A DNA stretch of 36,561 nt from Microgenomates group bacterium RIFCSPHIGHO2_01_FULL_45_11 (GCA_001803465.1 MHDE01000019.1:1-36561); one strand, 5' to 3'; counted from the first letter of the stretch, positions 24,877 to 35,125 are shown. Notes: generated by a model not told the origin, from the letters alone. Translations and numbers: made by a program.

Positions 24877-25745
24877 AGTTTTACCTTAGTCGCCCCTCTC
24901 GAAACCACATCAATTCCCCAATGCACCAGCTGTCGGAACCAACGGGGTTGATGAGAATAGTATTTATCGTAATATTGCTTCATCGTCATAAAAAAATGAT
25001 GGCGGGACACTGACCGCCGCACCCTCTCACCTTCAACCCTCTTTCCCGATCTGCTCTTAAAATGAACAATCTTCGCTTCAGACACGTAATATACCTGCCA
25101 ACCAGCCTGCCATATCCGCTGACACCAATCGATATCCTCGGCGTACAAAAAGAACCGCTCATCTAAATACCCAACATCATCGATTACTTTCTTTCTTACC
25201 ATCATCGCCCCCCCACAAATCACTTCCACCGGATGAGCCTTGCCAAAATCCTCCCATGACCGATGATAACCACCCAACCAACGCGAATTGGGAAAAAACT
25301 GTTCCAGCCTGACAAAGTAAGTCAAAGCATTCCAGGGCGTCGGAAAACCCCGGTGGCAAGCCAAATCAATGGCACCATCAGCCAAAACCAATTTCGGCCC
25401 TACCGCTCCCACTTGCAGATGATTCTCCAAAAAAGCTACCAGCGTTTCCAACGCCTCATCACCAATCTCCATGTCAGAATTAAGTAGCATCACATATTTT
25501 CCTTGCGCCCGCTTAATGCCAACATTATTTCCCGCTGCAAATCCCAGGTTTTGACTATTAACAATTACCTCTACTCCAGGAAACTGTTTCCGTAACATTT
25601 CCACCGAGCCATCGCTCGACGCATTATCTACCACCATCACCTGCCACTCTGCTTTGCGCTTGATTGAAGCCAAAGTCTTTTCCAAATAGTTTTTGGTGTT
25701 GTAACTCAAAATAATTATCGATAATTGATACTTCATATTTTTCAA
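24873..25745 (-). CDS. Glycosyltransferase family 2
   Basis: LSIIILSYNTKNYLEKTLASI; VMVVDNASSDGSVEMLR; LLNSDMEIG; FFLYAEDIDWCQRIWQAGW. Confidence 0.93.
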   Translation of the reverse strand: MKNMKYQLSIIILSYNTKNYLEKTLASIKRKAEWQVMVVDNASSDGSVEMLRKQFPGVEVIVNSQNLGFAAGNNVGIKRAQGKYVMLLNSDMEIGDEALETLVAFLENHLQVGAVGPKLVLADGAIDLACHRGFPTPWNALTYFVRLEQFFPNSRWLGGYHRSWEDFGKAHPVEVICGGAMMVRKKVIDDVGYLDERFFLYAEDIDWCQRIWQAGWQVYYVSEAKIVHFKSRSGKRVEGERVRRSVSRHHFFMTMKQYYDKYYSHQPRWFRQLVHWGIDVVSRGATKVKL

Positions 25746-25764
25746 TCGTCATCCTGAATTTAAC

Positions 25765-26964
25765 TCAGGATCTATTTGTTTTCCCCACCTCCGAATAGAC
25801 CCTATCTAACTCGTAAGATATAGTTGCCCAGTTAAACTTTTTTTCAACCAGCGCCTTACTATTTTTTGCCAAGGTCTCCCGCAGCCTATCGTCGGTTAAA
25901 GCCTTCACTGTCAAGCTCGCCAACTCTTCTGCCGTATCCCCCACCAACACATGGCTATTCGGATCAACTCCAATCCCTTCCACCGCCAAACTGGTGGCCA
26001 CAATCGGCGTTCCCGTCGCCATCGCCTCCAAAACCTTGTAGCGCGTCCCTTTGCCGCTTCGAATCGGCGCCAAAAGCACGTCGGCTTGACTGTAAGCCAA
26101 TCGAATATCTTCAATGTCCCCGCGGACCGTAATCGAAGGATACTTTCCGTATTCCAGTATCTTTTTACTGGGGCTAAAACCCACAATCAATAATTTCGCT
26201 TTAGAAAGTTTCTCTAAAACTTGCGGCCAAATCTCCTCAACCAAAAACTCCACCGCGTCAATGTTCGGTAACCATTTAAAAGTCCCCACAAATAACACCG
26301 TCGGCTCTTTAGGAAATTCCTTTTTAGTTTTACTAAAAAAACCAATATCCACCCCGTTAGCCACCACGTCAATCGGCACCCCGCTCCCCACTTCCAGTTG
26401 AATCGCCCGTTTATCCTCGTTGGACATAGTTATCAACCGATTAGCGGTTCGCCAATAGGCAGTTTCCCACCGCCTGATTTTCCAAACATCAAGATAAAGA
26501 AAAGGCTTAATTGGCCAGAGCCACGTTTGCCAAACATAAGTTTGATACGCTAAATACTCAATCGTTTGTTCCACTAGAATAATTGGCACCTGTGTTTTAG
26601 GAATATTCGGCATCATGTAAAAAGTTTCGGCATGGATAAGATTGTAGCTAGTCTCGTTAAGCTCTCGCCGAATCGCTTCTTGAAATCGCCGGGACAGATA
26701 AATGGTTACTAAAAAAGGATAGCTCGAAAACGCTGACCCCAAAATATTTCGTAAATTCCACGCCGGCCGCCGCTTAAACACCAGTACCTTTTTACAGTAC
26801 TTTTCCAATTCTTTAACATACTTTCGCTCGCTCTCCCGCCGAATGTAAGCAAACAAAGTAATCTCGTGCTTATCTTTGAGGTTTTTGAGTAAGTTGTACG
26901 TCCGTATCTGCCCCCCCGAAAGCAGGGGATAAGGCAAATACGGCGTCAACATGAGAATTTTCAT
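25765..26964 (-). CDS. Glycosyltransferase family 4
   Basis: PYLPYPLLSGGQIRTYNLLKNL; VLFVGTFKWLPNIDAVEFL; GKGTRYKVLEAMATGTPIVATSLAVEGI. Confidence 0.92.
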   Translation of the reverse strand: MKILMLTPYLPYPLLSGGQIRTYNLLKNLKDKHEITLFAYIRRESERKYVKELEKYCKKVLVFKRRPAWNLRNILGSAFSSYPFLVTIYLSRRFQEAIRRELNETSYNLIHAETFYMMPNIPKTQVPIILVEQTIEYLAYQTYVWQTWLWPIKPFLYLDVWKIRRWETAYWRTANRLITMSNEDKRAIQLEVGSGVPIDVVANGVDIGFFSKTKKEFPKEPTVLFVGTFKWLPNIDAVEFLVEEIWPQVLEKLSKAKLLIVGFSPSKKILEYGKYPSITVRGDIEDIRLAYSQADVLLAPIRSGKGTRYKVLEAMATGTPIVATSLAVEGIGVDPNSHVLVGDTAEELASLTVKALTDDRLRETLAKNSKALVEKKFNWATISYELDRVYSEVGKTNRS

Positions 26965-27605
26965 TATGTTTTCTTTAGTTTAAACGCTGTCAAATTTCGA
27001 CTTCTTCCATCTGGATATTCCCACGCAGCTAAAAATTGCCTCAGGGGAATCCGCATGTTATCTTTTCTAGGTAGACCCGGATCATGCAACCGTACCGACC
27101 GTTTATCAATTGACAATACAATCACAAAATGGCCAGAATAACCAGGCTGTCTATACAAAGGATAATAGTTGACGTTAACAATCGCTATGTAACCCTTTCG
27201 CAAAAAATCTCGTATTGTCTTTAAGGTCGGTAACACGAATTTTGTACCAAAAACCTTTATAAATTCCTTAGCTATCCGTTGCTCTTTAGAAATATCGCTC
27301 ATTTTTATCTGTTCCTCAGCCGCTTCCTTCCCGTATTTTTCCACTAAATAGTCTCCCCCGCGCTTAATAAACGCTTGGTAATCAAATTCTTCATAATTTG
27401 CTATCTCAAAACCCATCTTTTGAAAATTCAACAACCCCTGCATCGGCCAAGTCCACTTGCCTTTCTTTTTGGCTGTTAATTGATCTAATTCCTCCCAAGA
27501 AAAATCCTTTCCAGGCACAAAATATTTGACCATCATTTTAATGACCGCCTGATAACAATGGCTGTCATCGCTCGTATTAGAATAAAAAGGGATCTTCTTC
27601 TTCAT
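26964..27605 (-). CDS. C39-like (papain-fold) cysteine peptidase
   Basis: IPFYSNTSDDSHCYQAV (Cys17) and GHFVIVLSIDKRSVRLHDPG (His, Asp) match the Peptidase_C39_2 layout. Confidence 0.78.
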   Translation of the reverse strand: MKKKIPFYSNTSDDSHCYQAVIKMMVKYFVPGKDFSWEELDQLTAKKKGKWTWPMQGLLNFQKMGFEIANYEEFDYQAFIKRGGDYLVEKYGKEAAEEQIKMSDISKEQRIAKEFIKVFGTKFVLPTLKTIRDFLRKGYIAIVNVNYYPLYRQPGYSGHFVIVLSIDKRSVRLHDPGLPRKDNMRIPLRQFLAAWEYPDGRSRNLTAFKLKKT

Positions 27606-29056
27606 CGCATCAATCGGACGACAACATACGTCTCCGTTCGATCCACAACTGGATAAGCGTCCATTAAACTTTGACTTTCCTCATCAAAACTGACCGAAAC
27701 ATAATAATCCGCCCCTTTGCTTATTTTGTCTTCAATTTCTCCTCCAATCGGCCAGCCGCGCCGATTAGTTTGGTACAAAAACGCCGCATCGCCGTTGTAC
27801 GGCGCTATCACCAAAGCATCTGCCGGAGTCAATCGATCAATAGCTTTACCCGCCTCAACAATCGCCCAATTGTTAATATTGTAATATCCCCGCACCTCAA
27901 ACCAACTGAATGCCAACATGAATAACAAAGAAGTAATGAGTAAAGAGTAAGAAATAACGTTCTTTCGTTCTATTAAATAGAATATTCCCTTGGCTACAAA
28001 GATAGAAATTATAGGAATTAACGGTATTTGATAATAATCGTGCCGCACATTACCGGTGGCAAAAACTGTTACATAAACTAACACCGCCACCATCCACCAG
28101 ATAAAAAACCAGCCTTCCTTTTTCATTATCGGCTTAATTAATCCCAGCCCTAAGAAAATTAAACCCCAGTAACCCAAAATTAGTTTCCCTATCCTTTCGG
28201 CAAAAATCCACCGAAAAAACGCTCCTTTAAACCGAATCCCATCACCATTAAATAACCAACCAAACGCCGGAATCCCCTCCGGAAACTGACTTATCCATAT
28301 TCGCCACAAAAGTAGCGGCGTCAGCGCCAGCACCGGATAAAGGTAAGTCGTCAAACTTTTGAAAACTCTCCCCCCGCAGCGTTTCCAAGCCAAATACGCC
28401 ATGGGTAAAGCTAGGAAAATTGCATACGGCTTCAAAAGTAACGCCAAGGCTGCCGCCATTGCCGACAGCCAATAATGAAAGGAACGGATAGAGTGTTGGG
28501 ACAAAGCTAGCCACCGCACCAGAAAATAAATCGACACCAAACTAAAAAACACCATCGCTACTTCGGGCAGAATCGTCCGCGAATAATAAACGCTGTAGGG
28601 AAGGACGACAAACACCAGTGCCGTTAACAGCGCTTCTTTCTTACCTGAAAACTCCAAAACCAAAAGGTACAAAAAAATCAATGTCCCCAACGAGAAAAAA
28701 ATCGATATCAATCGCGAAAAAACATGTAGATCGAAACGAGGAAAAAATTGATATAACCGAGCCGTCAAACCATTAATAATCGGAAACTCCACCATCCGGT
28801 AGCCATTAGGGTTATCTAACCCTGACGGAATATTAGACAGGTCGTGGTACTGCGGCATCAACAAATCAACCCCATTCTTAACGTACTCTCGCGTCACCGA
28901 CGCCGTATCTGCCTGCCGCCACGAATGCCAATCTGCTAGAGGCGTAGTCAGTCGATATAACCTTAGCCAAAAAGCCAATCCGACAATCAGGCTAATCCCG
29001 ACCAACTCCAAGACTTTAGGATTTAGCCTGAGGTGCTGATTTAGTTCTCGAAACAT
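27602..29056 (-). CDS. GT39/ArnT-like polytopic glycosyltransferase
   Basis: WLRLYRLTTPLADWHSWRQADTASVTREY, multiple TM segments, FSRLISIFFSLGTLIFLYLLV. Confidence 0.85.
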   Translation of the reverse strand: MFRELNQHLRLNPKVLELVGISLIVGLAFWLRLYRLTTPLADWHSWRQADTASVTREYVKNGVDLLMPQYHDLSNIPSGLDNPNGYRMVEFPIINGLTARLYQFFPRFDLHVFSRLISIFFSLGTLIFLYLLVLEFSGKKEALLTALVFVVLPYSVYYSRTILPEVAMVFFSLVSIYFLVRWLALSQHSIRSFHYWLSAMAAALALLLKPYAIFLALPMAYLAWKRCGGRVFKSLTTYLYPVLALTPLLLWRIWISQFPEGIPAFGWLFNGDGIRFKGAFFRWIFAERIGKLILGYWGLIFLGLGLIKPIMKKEGWFFIWWMVAVLVYVTVFATGNVRHDYYQIPLIPIISIFVAKGIFYLIERKNVISYSLLITSLLFMLAFSWFEVRGYYNINNWAIVEAGKAIDRLTPADALVIAPYNGDAAFLYQTNRRGWPIGGEIEDKISKGADYYVSVSFDEESQSLMDAYPVVDRTETYVVVRLMR

Positions 29057-30647
29057 ACATAATCCCCAACGTTAAACCTACCAGCGCCCAATACATTTCC
29101 GCAACCTTCGAGGCAGCAAATACGTCTATATAAAAGGCATTAAACAACAGCCCGATCGATGCCGCCACCATTCCCAAAGCGAATGCTGAAAATATCGGCT
29201 CTCGACGCAACAGTTTAAGTTTTTTGATTATTAAAACCATAAACGCCACTATCATCCCAAAAAAAGTAATAAATCCGGCTAGACCCGTCTCCCCCAGTAC
29301 CCTAAGAAAGTTATTGTCAGTCGATTCCGCCTCGGTAAACACCCCCACCGCTTCCTTAGTTAGGGTAGAGTAACCTGATCCTAGAAGGGGATTACGCTTA
29401 AAGCCGGCAATGGCTCTCGGCCACAGGGCGTCAAAGCGAATCGCTGCTGACAAACCGTACTTATAGGCATTTTCCGAATATGTCCTAGATACCGCCACCC
29501 AATCGCCTGATTCAGTCGCCACCGGCAAGGGAATATCCTCGTACACATCAGGCGGTAATTCTTTCGGTTGAGCTTCCCCTCCTGGCTTTGTCGGTACCGG
29601 TGGTGTATCCGAAGAGGTCGTCACTAAGGTAATCTCCTCAACTTCCTCCACCGAAACAGAATTCTCAGGCTCTGCTACTTTGGCTCGAAAGGCCAAACTG
29701 GCATATTTTTCTTTGATTTTGTTGAGTCCCAGTAGCTGGGTAAACCGCTCCGACAAATCGCCAAACGACAGCATCACTGCAATACTAAAAAACATCACCC
29801 CGAACCACCGCGGCAACGCCCATTTCCAATTCTTGATCGCAAGGAGTATTCCCATTAAGATCGTCACCGCCACTAGGTAAGCAATAAATGAGGTTCGGGA
29901 AGCGGTTAAAATTAAGAGCCAAAAGGCTAAAATAAAACTGACTCCAAACACTAATTTAAGTAATTTCTGGCTTGTCAAAAAAAACAGAGCCAACAAGATC
30001 GTCAACATTATCATGGTAAATGCCGCCAGGTCATAATGGCCGCCAAAAGTACTCGGCACTCGGGCATGTTCAGTTAGATACAGTCGCCAGCCTTTAGCAA
30101 ATTCCCGATTCATCGTTGAATACACCGGCCAATACAGATACTTCTGCCCATAACCGTAAAGAGAAATACCTATCATCACTAGCGCCAGAAGAATGACCAG
30201 TAACTTACCTTGAAGCTTAGTCCGCACCGCGCTGTAAAAAATAAACATCAAAGTAAAGTACTCAATGTAACGAAAGTAATGAAAATACATTTTGCCGATA
30301 TGAAGCCATTCGTAAGGCACAGTCCTAGTGATAAAAATTGCCGATAAAGTCGACAAAAAACCAAAACCCAAGTAAACACCAATCCAACTAGCCAAAGGAT
30401 GAAGCCAACGCGCTTTTTTACGAACTATCTGAACCAACCAAACGCTTACTGCCAAAGCAATTAAAAAGTCCTCGAGTCGCACTCGCACAATATAACCAGG
30501 AATAACATCAAACAGGGGTAACTTGGGGTAAAGCGGAATAAACACCAATAAAAATCCGGCCAGAATCGCCAACAGGTTCTGGTCAAGCCAAGTCAAAAGC
30601 TTTCTGGTAGATAGCTTTTTTGCTTCCATCTCCCAATATGATACCAA
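29016..30647 (-). CDS. O-antigen ligase/polymerase-like membrane protein
   Basis: Polytopic; Wzy/WaaL-like VPSTFGGHYDLAAFTMIMLTILL, FILAFWLLILTASRTSFIAYLVA, NPLLGSGYSTL, DNNFLRVLGETGLAGFITFF. Confidence 0.85.
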   Translation of the reverse strand: MVSYWEMEAKKLSTRKLLTWLDQNLLAILAGFLLVFIPLYPKLPLFDVIPGYIVRVRLEDFLIALAVSVWLVQIVRKKARWLHPLASWIGVYLGFGFLSTLSAIFITRTVPYEWLHIGKMYFHYFRYIEYFTLMFIFYSAVRTKLQGKLLVILLALVMIGISLYGYGQKYLYWPVYSTMNREFAKGWRLYLTEHARVPSTFGGHYDLAAFTMIMLTILLALFFLTSQKLLKLVFGVSFILAFWLLILTASRTSFIAYLVAVTILMGILLAIKNWKWALPRWFGVMFFSIAVMLSFGDLSERFTQLLGLNKIKEKYASLAFRAKVAEPENSVSVEEVEEITLVTTSSDTPPVPTKPGGEAQPKELPPDVYEDIPLPVATESGDWVAVSRTYSENAYKYGLSAAIRFDALWPRAIAGFKRNPLLGSGYSTLTKEAVGVFTEAESTDNNFLRVLGETGLAGFITFFGMIVAFMVLIIKKLKLLRREPIFSAFALGMVAASIGLLFNAFYIDVFAASKVAEMYWALVGLTLGIMYVSRTKSAPQAKS

Positions 30648-31473
30648 ACACCACCATCCGTAACCAGGCTCCCAGCTTTAATAAAACTCTAAGAAAAGGC
30701 CATTCCCAGGCAGGCTTATGTTTACCGAAAAAATACTTGAGTCCCCGATATTCTCCGAGAATTGCCTGTTCTCTGCCCCCGCTCCCATGCCCCATATGTT
30801 TAATTATTGGTTTGGCAAAATAGTACACTTTCTCCCCCGCCTTTTTAGCTCTGTAGCAAAACTCGAGGTCCTCACCGTACATAAAAATCTTTTCATCAAA
30901 ACCACTCAGCTTGAAAAATAAATCCCTCTCCACTAAAAGCGCCGTTCCACTAACCCAACCCAAAATCTGATCTCGTTCAAAAAAGTGTTTACGCCTTTGT
31001 TGATATGGTCGTATCAAGTCTCCTATCATTGGTAAATCATCTAAAAAAAGCATCCAGGCCGCTATCTTAGACAACCTCGGCAAAAACCCACCCTGCGGCT
31101 GGATGCTTCCATTCGGGTTCACTAACCGACAACTAGCCACCCGCACTCCACTCTTTCTAACTAAATTGATCAATTCAACCAATGTGTCTTTGAACACCGT
31201 GGTATCACTATTGAGAAACAAAAGATAATCACCTTTGGCCTCTCGCGCACCGACATTATTTGCCATGCCAAAACCAAAATTTTCTTTGTTGATAATTACT
31301 CGACAGTCAGGAAATTCCCTTCTTACCATCTCCACCGAACCATCAGTGGACGCATTATCAATAATAATTACTTCTTTCTCTAGGGAATCAACCGATTCTT
31401 GGACACTCTTCAGGCAATTTCTAAGAAGCCTCTCCGTATTATAACTAACAATAACAATCGATAAATCAATCAT
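30583..31473 (-). CDS. Glycosyltransferase family 2 (rhamnosyltransferase-like)
   Basis: LSIVIVSYNTERLLRNCL; EVIIIDNASTDGSVEMVR; FLNSDTTV; IFMYGEDLEFCYRAKKAG. Confidence 0.92.
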   Translation of the reverse strand: MIDLSIVIVSYNTERLLRNCLKSVQESVDSLEKEVIIIDNASTDGSVEMVRREFPDCRVIINKENFGFGMANNVGAREAKGDYLLFLNSDTTVFKDTLVELINLVRKSGVRVASCRLVNPNGSIQPQGGFLPRLSKIAAWMLFLDDLPMIGDLIRPYQQRRKHFFERDQILGWVSGTALLVERDLFFKLSGFDEKIFMYGEDLEFCYRAKKAGEKVYYFAKPIIKHMGHGSGGREQAILGEYRGLKYFFGKHKPAWEWPFLRVLLKLGAWLRMVVFGIILGDGSKKAIYQKAFDLA

Positions 31474-32275
31474 TAAGATTTCTCACCATCAACTTTACTG
31501 TAGAAGGCACACCAGCAAGAACCTGAAAATTAGACGCGTCTCTAAGTAACTTATTACCAAGTTCACGACCAGAAGAATCTACAACCCCTCCTCCTACCCC
31601 AGTAATTAATCCATAAATCGCTCCCACTTCCTCGATTTTATTCTGCCTAAGCGCCATCGCCGCTGCGACATTAGCTAAAACATTTCGTAAATTCCCCACC
31701 GTAGAACCCTCGTTACGAATAAATAACTTCTTGGAAATAGAACGGTACTCCGAAAAACCTTGCTTATGATAAAGATCTAAATAAACTGGTGTAGATATAT
31801 CGTTCACCCAGTCGTCTTTAATCTTTACCTTCCTTTTATTCAAGTCGTACGTCTTACCATCAACATACAACCACCCGAGCTTTCGGGTATACTCGTACAT
31901 CCCCGCTGCTACAATATCTGCTAATTTTGGCTCCAGCCCGTTAAATACCGCTACAAACGTTCCAAAAGCCAGAAGGTTTCTGCCAATTTTATAGTTAGTT
32001 GTTCCATCCAAAGGATCAAAAGCCAAAAAATATTTCGGTTGAGAATAACAATCAATCAAACCATGCTCTTCAGAGAAAACTTGTACCGGTAAATTATGAG
32101 CTTTTATATAAGCTAGAAATGCCTCTTCCACCGCAATATCTATGACTGCCGATATTTCTCCCCCTACATTGATGTTACCGGTATTTTCCCGAGTATGTGG
32201 TTGACACTCAACCGTTTTCCGCCATACCTCCAGTAAGCTTTGGATGTGGAGCCACCAATTAATACCCATAGCCAT
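31466..32275 (-). CDS. Inositol-monophosphatase-family phosphatase
   Basis: VFSEEHG, FDPLDGTTNYKIGRNLLAFGTFVAV and GVGGGVVDSSGRELG: IMPase metal-binding motifs. Confidence 0.85.
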   Translation of the reverse strand: MAMGINWWLHIQSLLEVWRKTVECQPHTRENTGNINVGGEISAVIDIAVEEAFLAYIKAHNLPVQVFSEEHGLIDCYSQPKYFLAFDPLDGTTNYKIGRNLLAFGTFVAVFNGLEPKLADIVAAGMYEYTRKLGWLYVDGKTYDLNKRKVKIKDDWVNDISTPVYLDLYHKQGFSEYRSISKKLFIRNEGSTVGNLRNVLANVAAAMALRQNKIEEVGAIYGLITGVGGGVVDSSGRELGNKLLRDASNFQVLAGVPSTVKLMVRNLND

Positions 32276-32880
32276 TATTGGAATAAGCGAAATCTGCCTA
32301 AACGATAATTCAGTTCTCTAACATTCCGTTTGCGAATTTCCCGAGCCGGCACGCCACCCACTACCGTCATGGCAGGAACATCTTTAGTCACTACCGCCGC
32401 GGCTGCTATCACCGCTCCTTTCCCAATCGTCACCCCCGGTAAGATGATGGCCCTCGGCCCAACAAAAACATAATCCTCAATCGTTACCGGTTTCTCGATA
32501 GGATCAAACCCTTCCGAATCAATGTCGTGCTGGCTGTTAAAAATCATCACTTCCGAAGCCATATCCACATGATTACCTATGGTTATCGGCGCTCGACCGT
32601 CGAGGGTAGCATGATCGCCAATTATCGTTCCTTCACCAATTAGCACATTCTTCGGTTCATAAAACCGGCAACCGATGTGAATAGTTGATTTTTGCCCCAG
32701 CTTGACTCCCGCCAGGGTAAAAACTAACCGCCGAAACCAATGAAGAGGCACGTATCCCAAAAGCCACAAAACCGCAATCTTGGCATCAAGATAATAATTA
32801 TAAAACCGATTCGCTCCTTTGTTTACTATCTCTTTAAAAGTCAATTCCCTTCCCACCCGATCTTTAAATGGCAACGCCAT
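32275..32880 (-). CDS. Left-handed beta-helix acyltransferase (WcaF/maltose O-acetyltransferase-like)
   Basis: IHIGCRFYEPKNVLIGEGTIIGDHATLDGRAPITIGNHVDMASEVMIFNSQHD... VGPRAIILPGVTIGKGAVIAAAAVVTKDVP. Confidence 0.9.
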   Translation of the reverse strand: MALPFKDRVGRELTFKEIVNKGANRFYNYYLDAKIAVLWLLGYVPLHWFRRLVFTLAGVKLGQKSTIHIGCRFYEPKNVLIGEGTIIGDHATLDGRAPITIGNHVDMASEVMIFNSQHDIDSEGFDPIEKPVTIEDYVFVGPRAIILPGVTIGKGAVIAAAAVVTKDVPAMTVVGGVPAREIRKRNVRELNYRLGRFRLFQ

Positions 32881-33997
32881 TGACTACCTCCAAAATCTTT
32901 GTCGCTGATTTTTGCCAATTAAACTGCTGCAATTGCTCTTGAGCCAACTGGTTAAACTTCTTTCGCTCCTCTAAAGACAATTGTAACGCTTTCAAAAGAG
33001 TTTTTGAAATCGCTTGTGAATCTAGCGGTTCAAACAGCAATCCAGCCGCACCCACTACTTCAGGCAAAGACGCGGTCTTAGCTACTAAGGGAACTGTCCC
33101 ACACGCCATAGCCTCAAGAGCTGGAATCCCAAAACCTTCATAAATTCCAGCCATCACTACCCCTACCGCTCCGCCATACAAAGCCGGCAAATCCCCCAAT
33201 GGTACATAACCGAGCAACCGAATATTATCTGGAGTAGGAAATCTCTTTATCGCTGCCAGAATGTCATCTGCCATCCATCCCACCTTTCCTACCAACACCA
33301 GCTGCACCTCACTACTCTTCTCCACTAACACTTTAAATGCCTCGATGAGTCGGACCAAATTCTTCCTCGGTTGCAACGTACCCACATGCACAAAATAATT
33401 CTTTCTCAAACTATATTTTATTCTTACTCGCTTCACTGCTTCTTCACTCACTGGACTAAACAACTTTCGATCTACTGCCGGATACACCACTTCGATCGCA
33501 TCTCCGCTTTTACCATACCTTTCTTGAATATCTCTCTTGGTTTGCCGAGAGATAGCTATCACTTTAATCGCCTGTTTTACTGAGTATTCTGTCCAGCGCG
33601 TCAACTGCCATAAGTCTTTCTTCCTAAAGAACAAAGGATACTTTAAAAAACTCAAGTCCATCACTGCCATCACCGTTGGCACCGACGAAAATCGCGGCGC
33701 ATAATGCCCCGGGCTGAAAAATACATCTAGACGCTCGCGTCTAAGATACAGTTCCAACGGTAACCGCCACTGCGTCCATAAAAAACTCGGTGGAATCACT
33801 CTATACTGCCAACCTTCCCGCTCGATAGGTAAATCTGCCACAATGGGCGCGCTTGAATACAAAGTAAACCTGTACGGTGTTGACAACCCATAAATTGCCC
33901 TAATAACCTCAAAGGCGAACTGATTACTCCCCACCCGCTCTCTAACATTAGCCTCATTAACATCAATCCCAATATGAATCTTATTTTTGGCTTTCAT
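32864..33997 (-). CDS. Glycosyltransferase family 4
   Basis: FVHVGTLQPRKNLVRLIEAF; AGIYEGFGIPALEAMACGTVPLVAKTASLPEVVGAAG. Confidence 0.93.
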   Translation of the reverse strand: MKAKNKIHIGIDVNEANVRERVGSNQFAFEVIRAIYGLSTPYRFTLYSSAPIVADLPIEREGWQYRVIPPSFLWTQWRLPLELYLRRERLDVFFSPGHYAPRFSSVPTVMAVMDLSFLKYPLFFRKKDLWQLTRWTEYSVKQAIKVIAISRQTKRDIQERYGKSGDAIEVVYPAVDRKLFSPVSEEAVKRVRIKYSLRKNYFVHVGTLQPRKNLVRLIEAFKVLVEKSSEVQLVLVGKVGWMADDILAAIKRFPTPDNIRLLGYVPLGDLPALYGGAVGVVMAGIYEGFGIPALEAMACGTVPLVAKTASLPEVVGAAGLLFEPLDSQAISKTLLKALQLSLEERKKFNQLAQEQLQQFNWQKSATKILEVVNGVAI

Positions 33998-35085
33998 TTC
34001 TCACTCACAACCTTCTCATATATTGCCATCGTTTCCTCTGCTGCCTTCTCCCAACTAAATAGTTTTAACCTTTCTTTGCCCAACTTAACTAATTCATCTT
34101 TTTTCTCAATCGCTCTTACTATTCCCTGCCTTATCGAATCAATTTCGTAAGGATCGATTAAAACCGCAGCTTTTCCCGCTACCTCTGGCATACTAGAAAC
34201 GTTACTGGTTACCACTGGCACCTCATAGTAAAACGCCTCCAAGATAGGCAACCCGAAACCTTCATATAACGACGGATAGGCCAAACAAATCGCTCCCGCA
34301 TACAAAGCCGCCAGGGTTTTTCCCTCGACGTAACCAGTTACAATTATTCCTTCTTTGGACTCGACCGTCTCGTAACCTGACTTTCCCACCAAAACCAAAT
34401 CAAAATCGTTTTGCAGCTTTCTCCAAGCAGAAATTAATCTTCGAATATTTTTTCGGGGTTCAAAAGACAACACTGCCAAAATATAAGGCTTACTAATTGA
34501 ATACTTTTTTTTTACATTATCAACCTCACTTTTCACAATTTTCACTTTACTCTCTTCCGACAAAGCTTCGTATACAACGTGTATTCTTTTTTCCTCGATG
34601 CTCAAAATAGATACAATATCTTTTTTGGTTGTTTCGGAAACAGCAATCACCGCCGCTGTCTCTTTTTTAATCCACTCCAACGCCATCCGATGTTGCCGCA
34701 CTATCTTCGGATTAGTATCATTGGGAAACTTAATAGCCGATAAATCATGAATCGTAGTGACCAATTTTCCACTTGTCACTTTGGGGGTATACCAATCCCA
34801 GCTATGGAAAATGTCGAGATTTCCCATAAACCACTCAATCGACAAATGCCACTTATTGAATAACAACGTACTTAACTTCGGAGGTAAAGGATAGTACTTA
34901 ATCTGCGGCATTGACGGCAAACTTGAAGCAAAACTCTTTAATAAAGGCAGCTGCCGAAATGAACCACCAAAAAGTACGTAGTCTTCTTGAGGATACAGCC
35001 TAACCAATGCCCTCACCAAATTGGTCGTATATCGTGACACTCCGGTCCCGTAAGGAATTGCCGAAACATCCCACCCAATCCGCAT
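33994..35085 (-). CDS. Glycosyltransferase family 4
   Basis: MRIGWDVSAIPYGTGVSRYTTNLVRAL; AVLSFEPRKNIRRLISAW; PSLYEGFGLPILEAFYYEVPVVTSNVSSMPEVAGKAA. Start trimmed from 35214 to ATG 35085. Confidence 0.92.
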   Translation of the reverse strand: MRIGWDVSAIPYGTGVSRYTTNLVRALVRLYPQEDYVLFGGSFRQLPLLKSFASSLPSMPQIKYYPLPPKLSTLLFNKWHLSIEWFMGNLDIFHSWDWYTPKVTSGKLVTTIHDLSAIKFPNDTNPKIVRQHRMALEWIKKETAAVIAVSETTKKDIVSILSIEEKRIHVVYEALSEESKVKIVKSEVDNVKKKYSISKPYILAVLSFEPRKNIRRLISAWRKLQNDFDLVLVGKSGYETVESKEGIIVTGYVEGKTLAALYAGAICLAYPSLYEGFGLPILEAFYYEVPVVTSNVSSMPEVAGKAAVLIDPYEIDSIRQGIVRAIEKKDELVKLGKERLKLFSWEKAAEETMAIYEKVVSEK

Positions 35086-35125
35086 GGCCTTATTGTAACC
35101 CACTCCTGGAAAAACCGCTAATTGA

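Noticed and set aside
9277-27950. CRISPR array, tRNA, rRNA or transposase
   Set aside because: The repeated GTAATGAG segments are three scattered low-complexity copies without regular spacers; no tRNA/rRNA-like sequence or transposase ORF was noticed.
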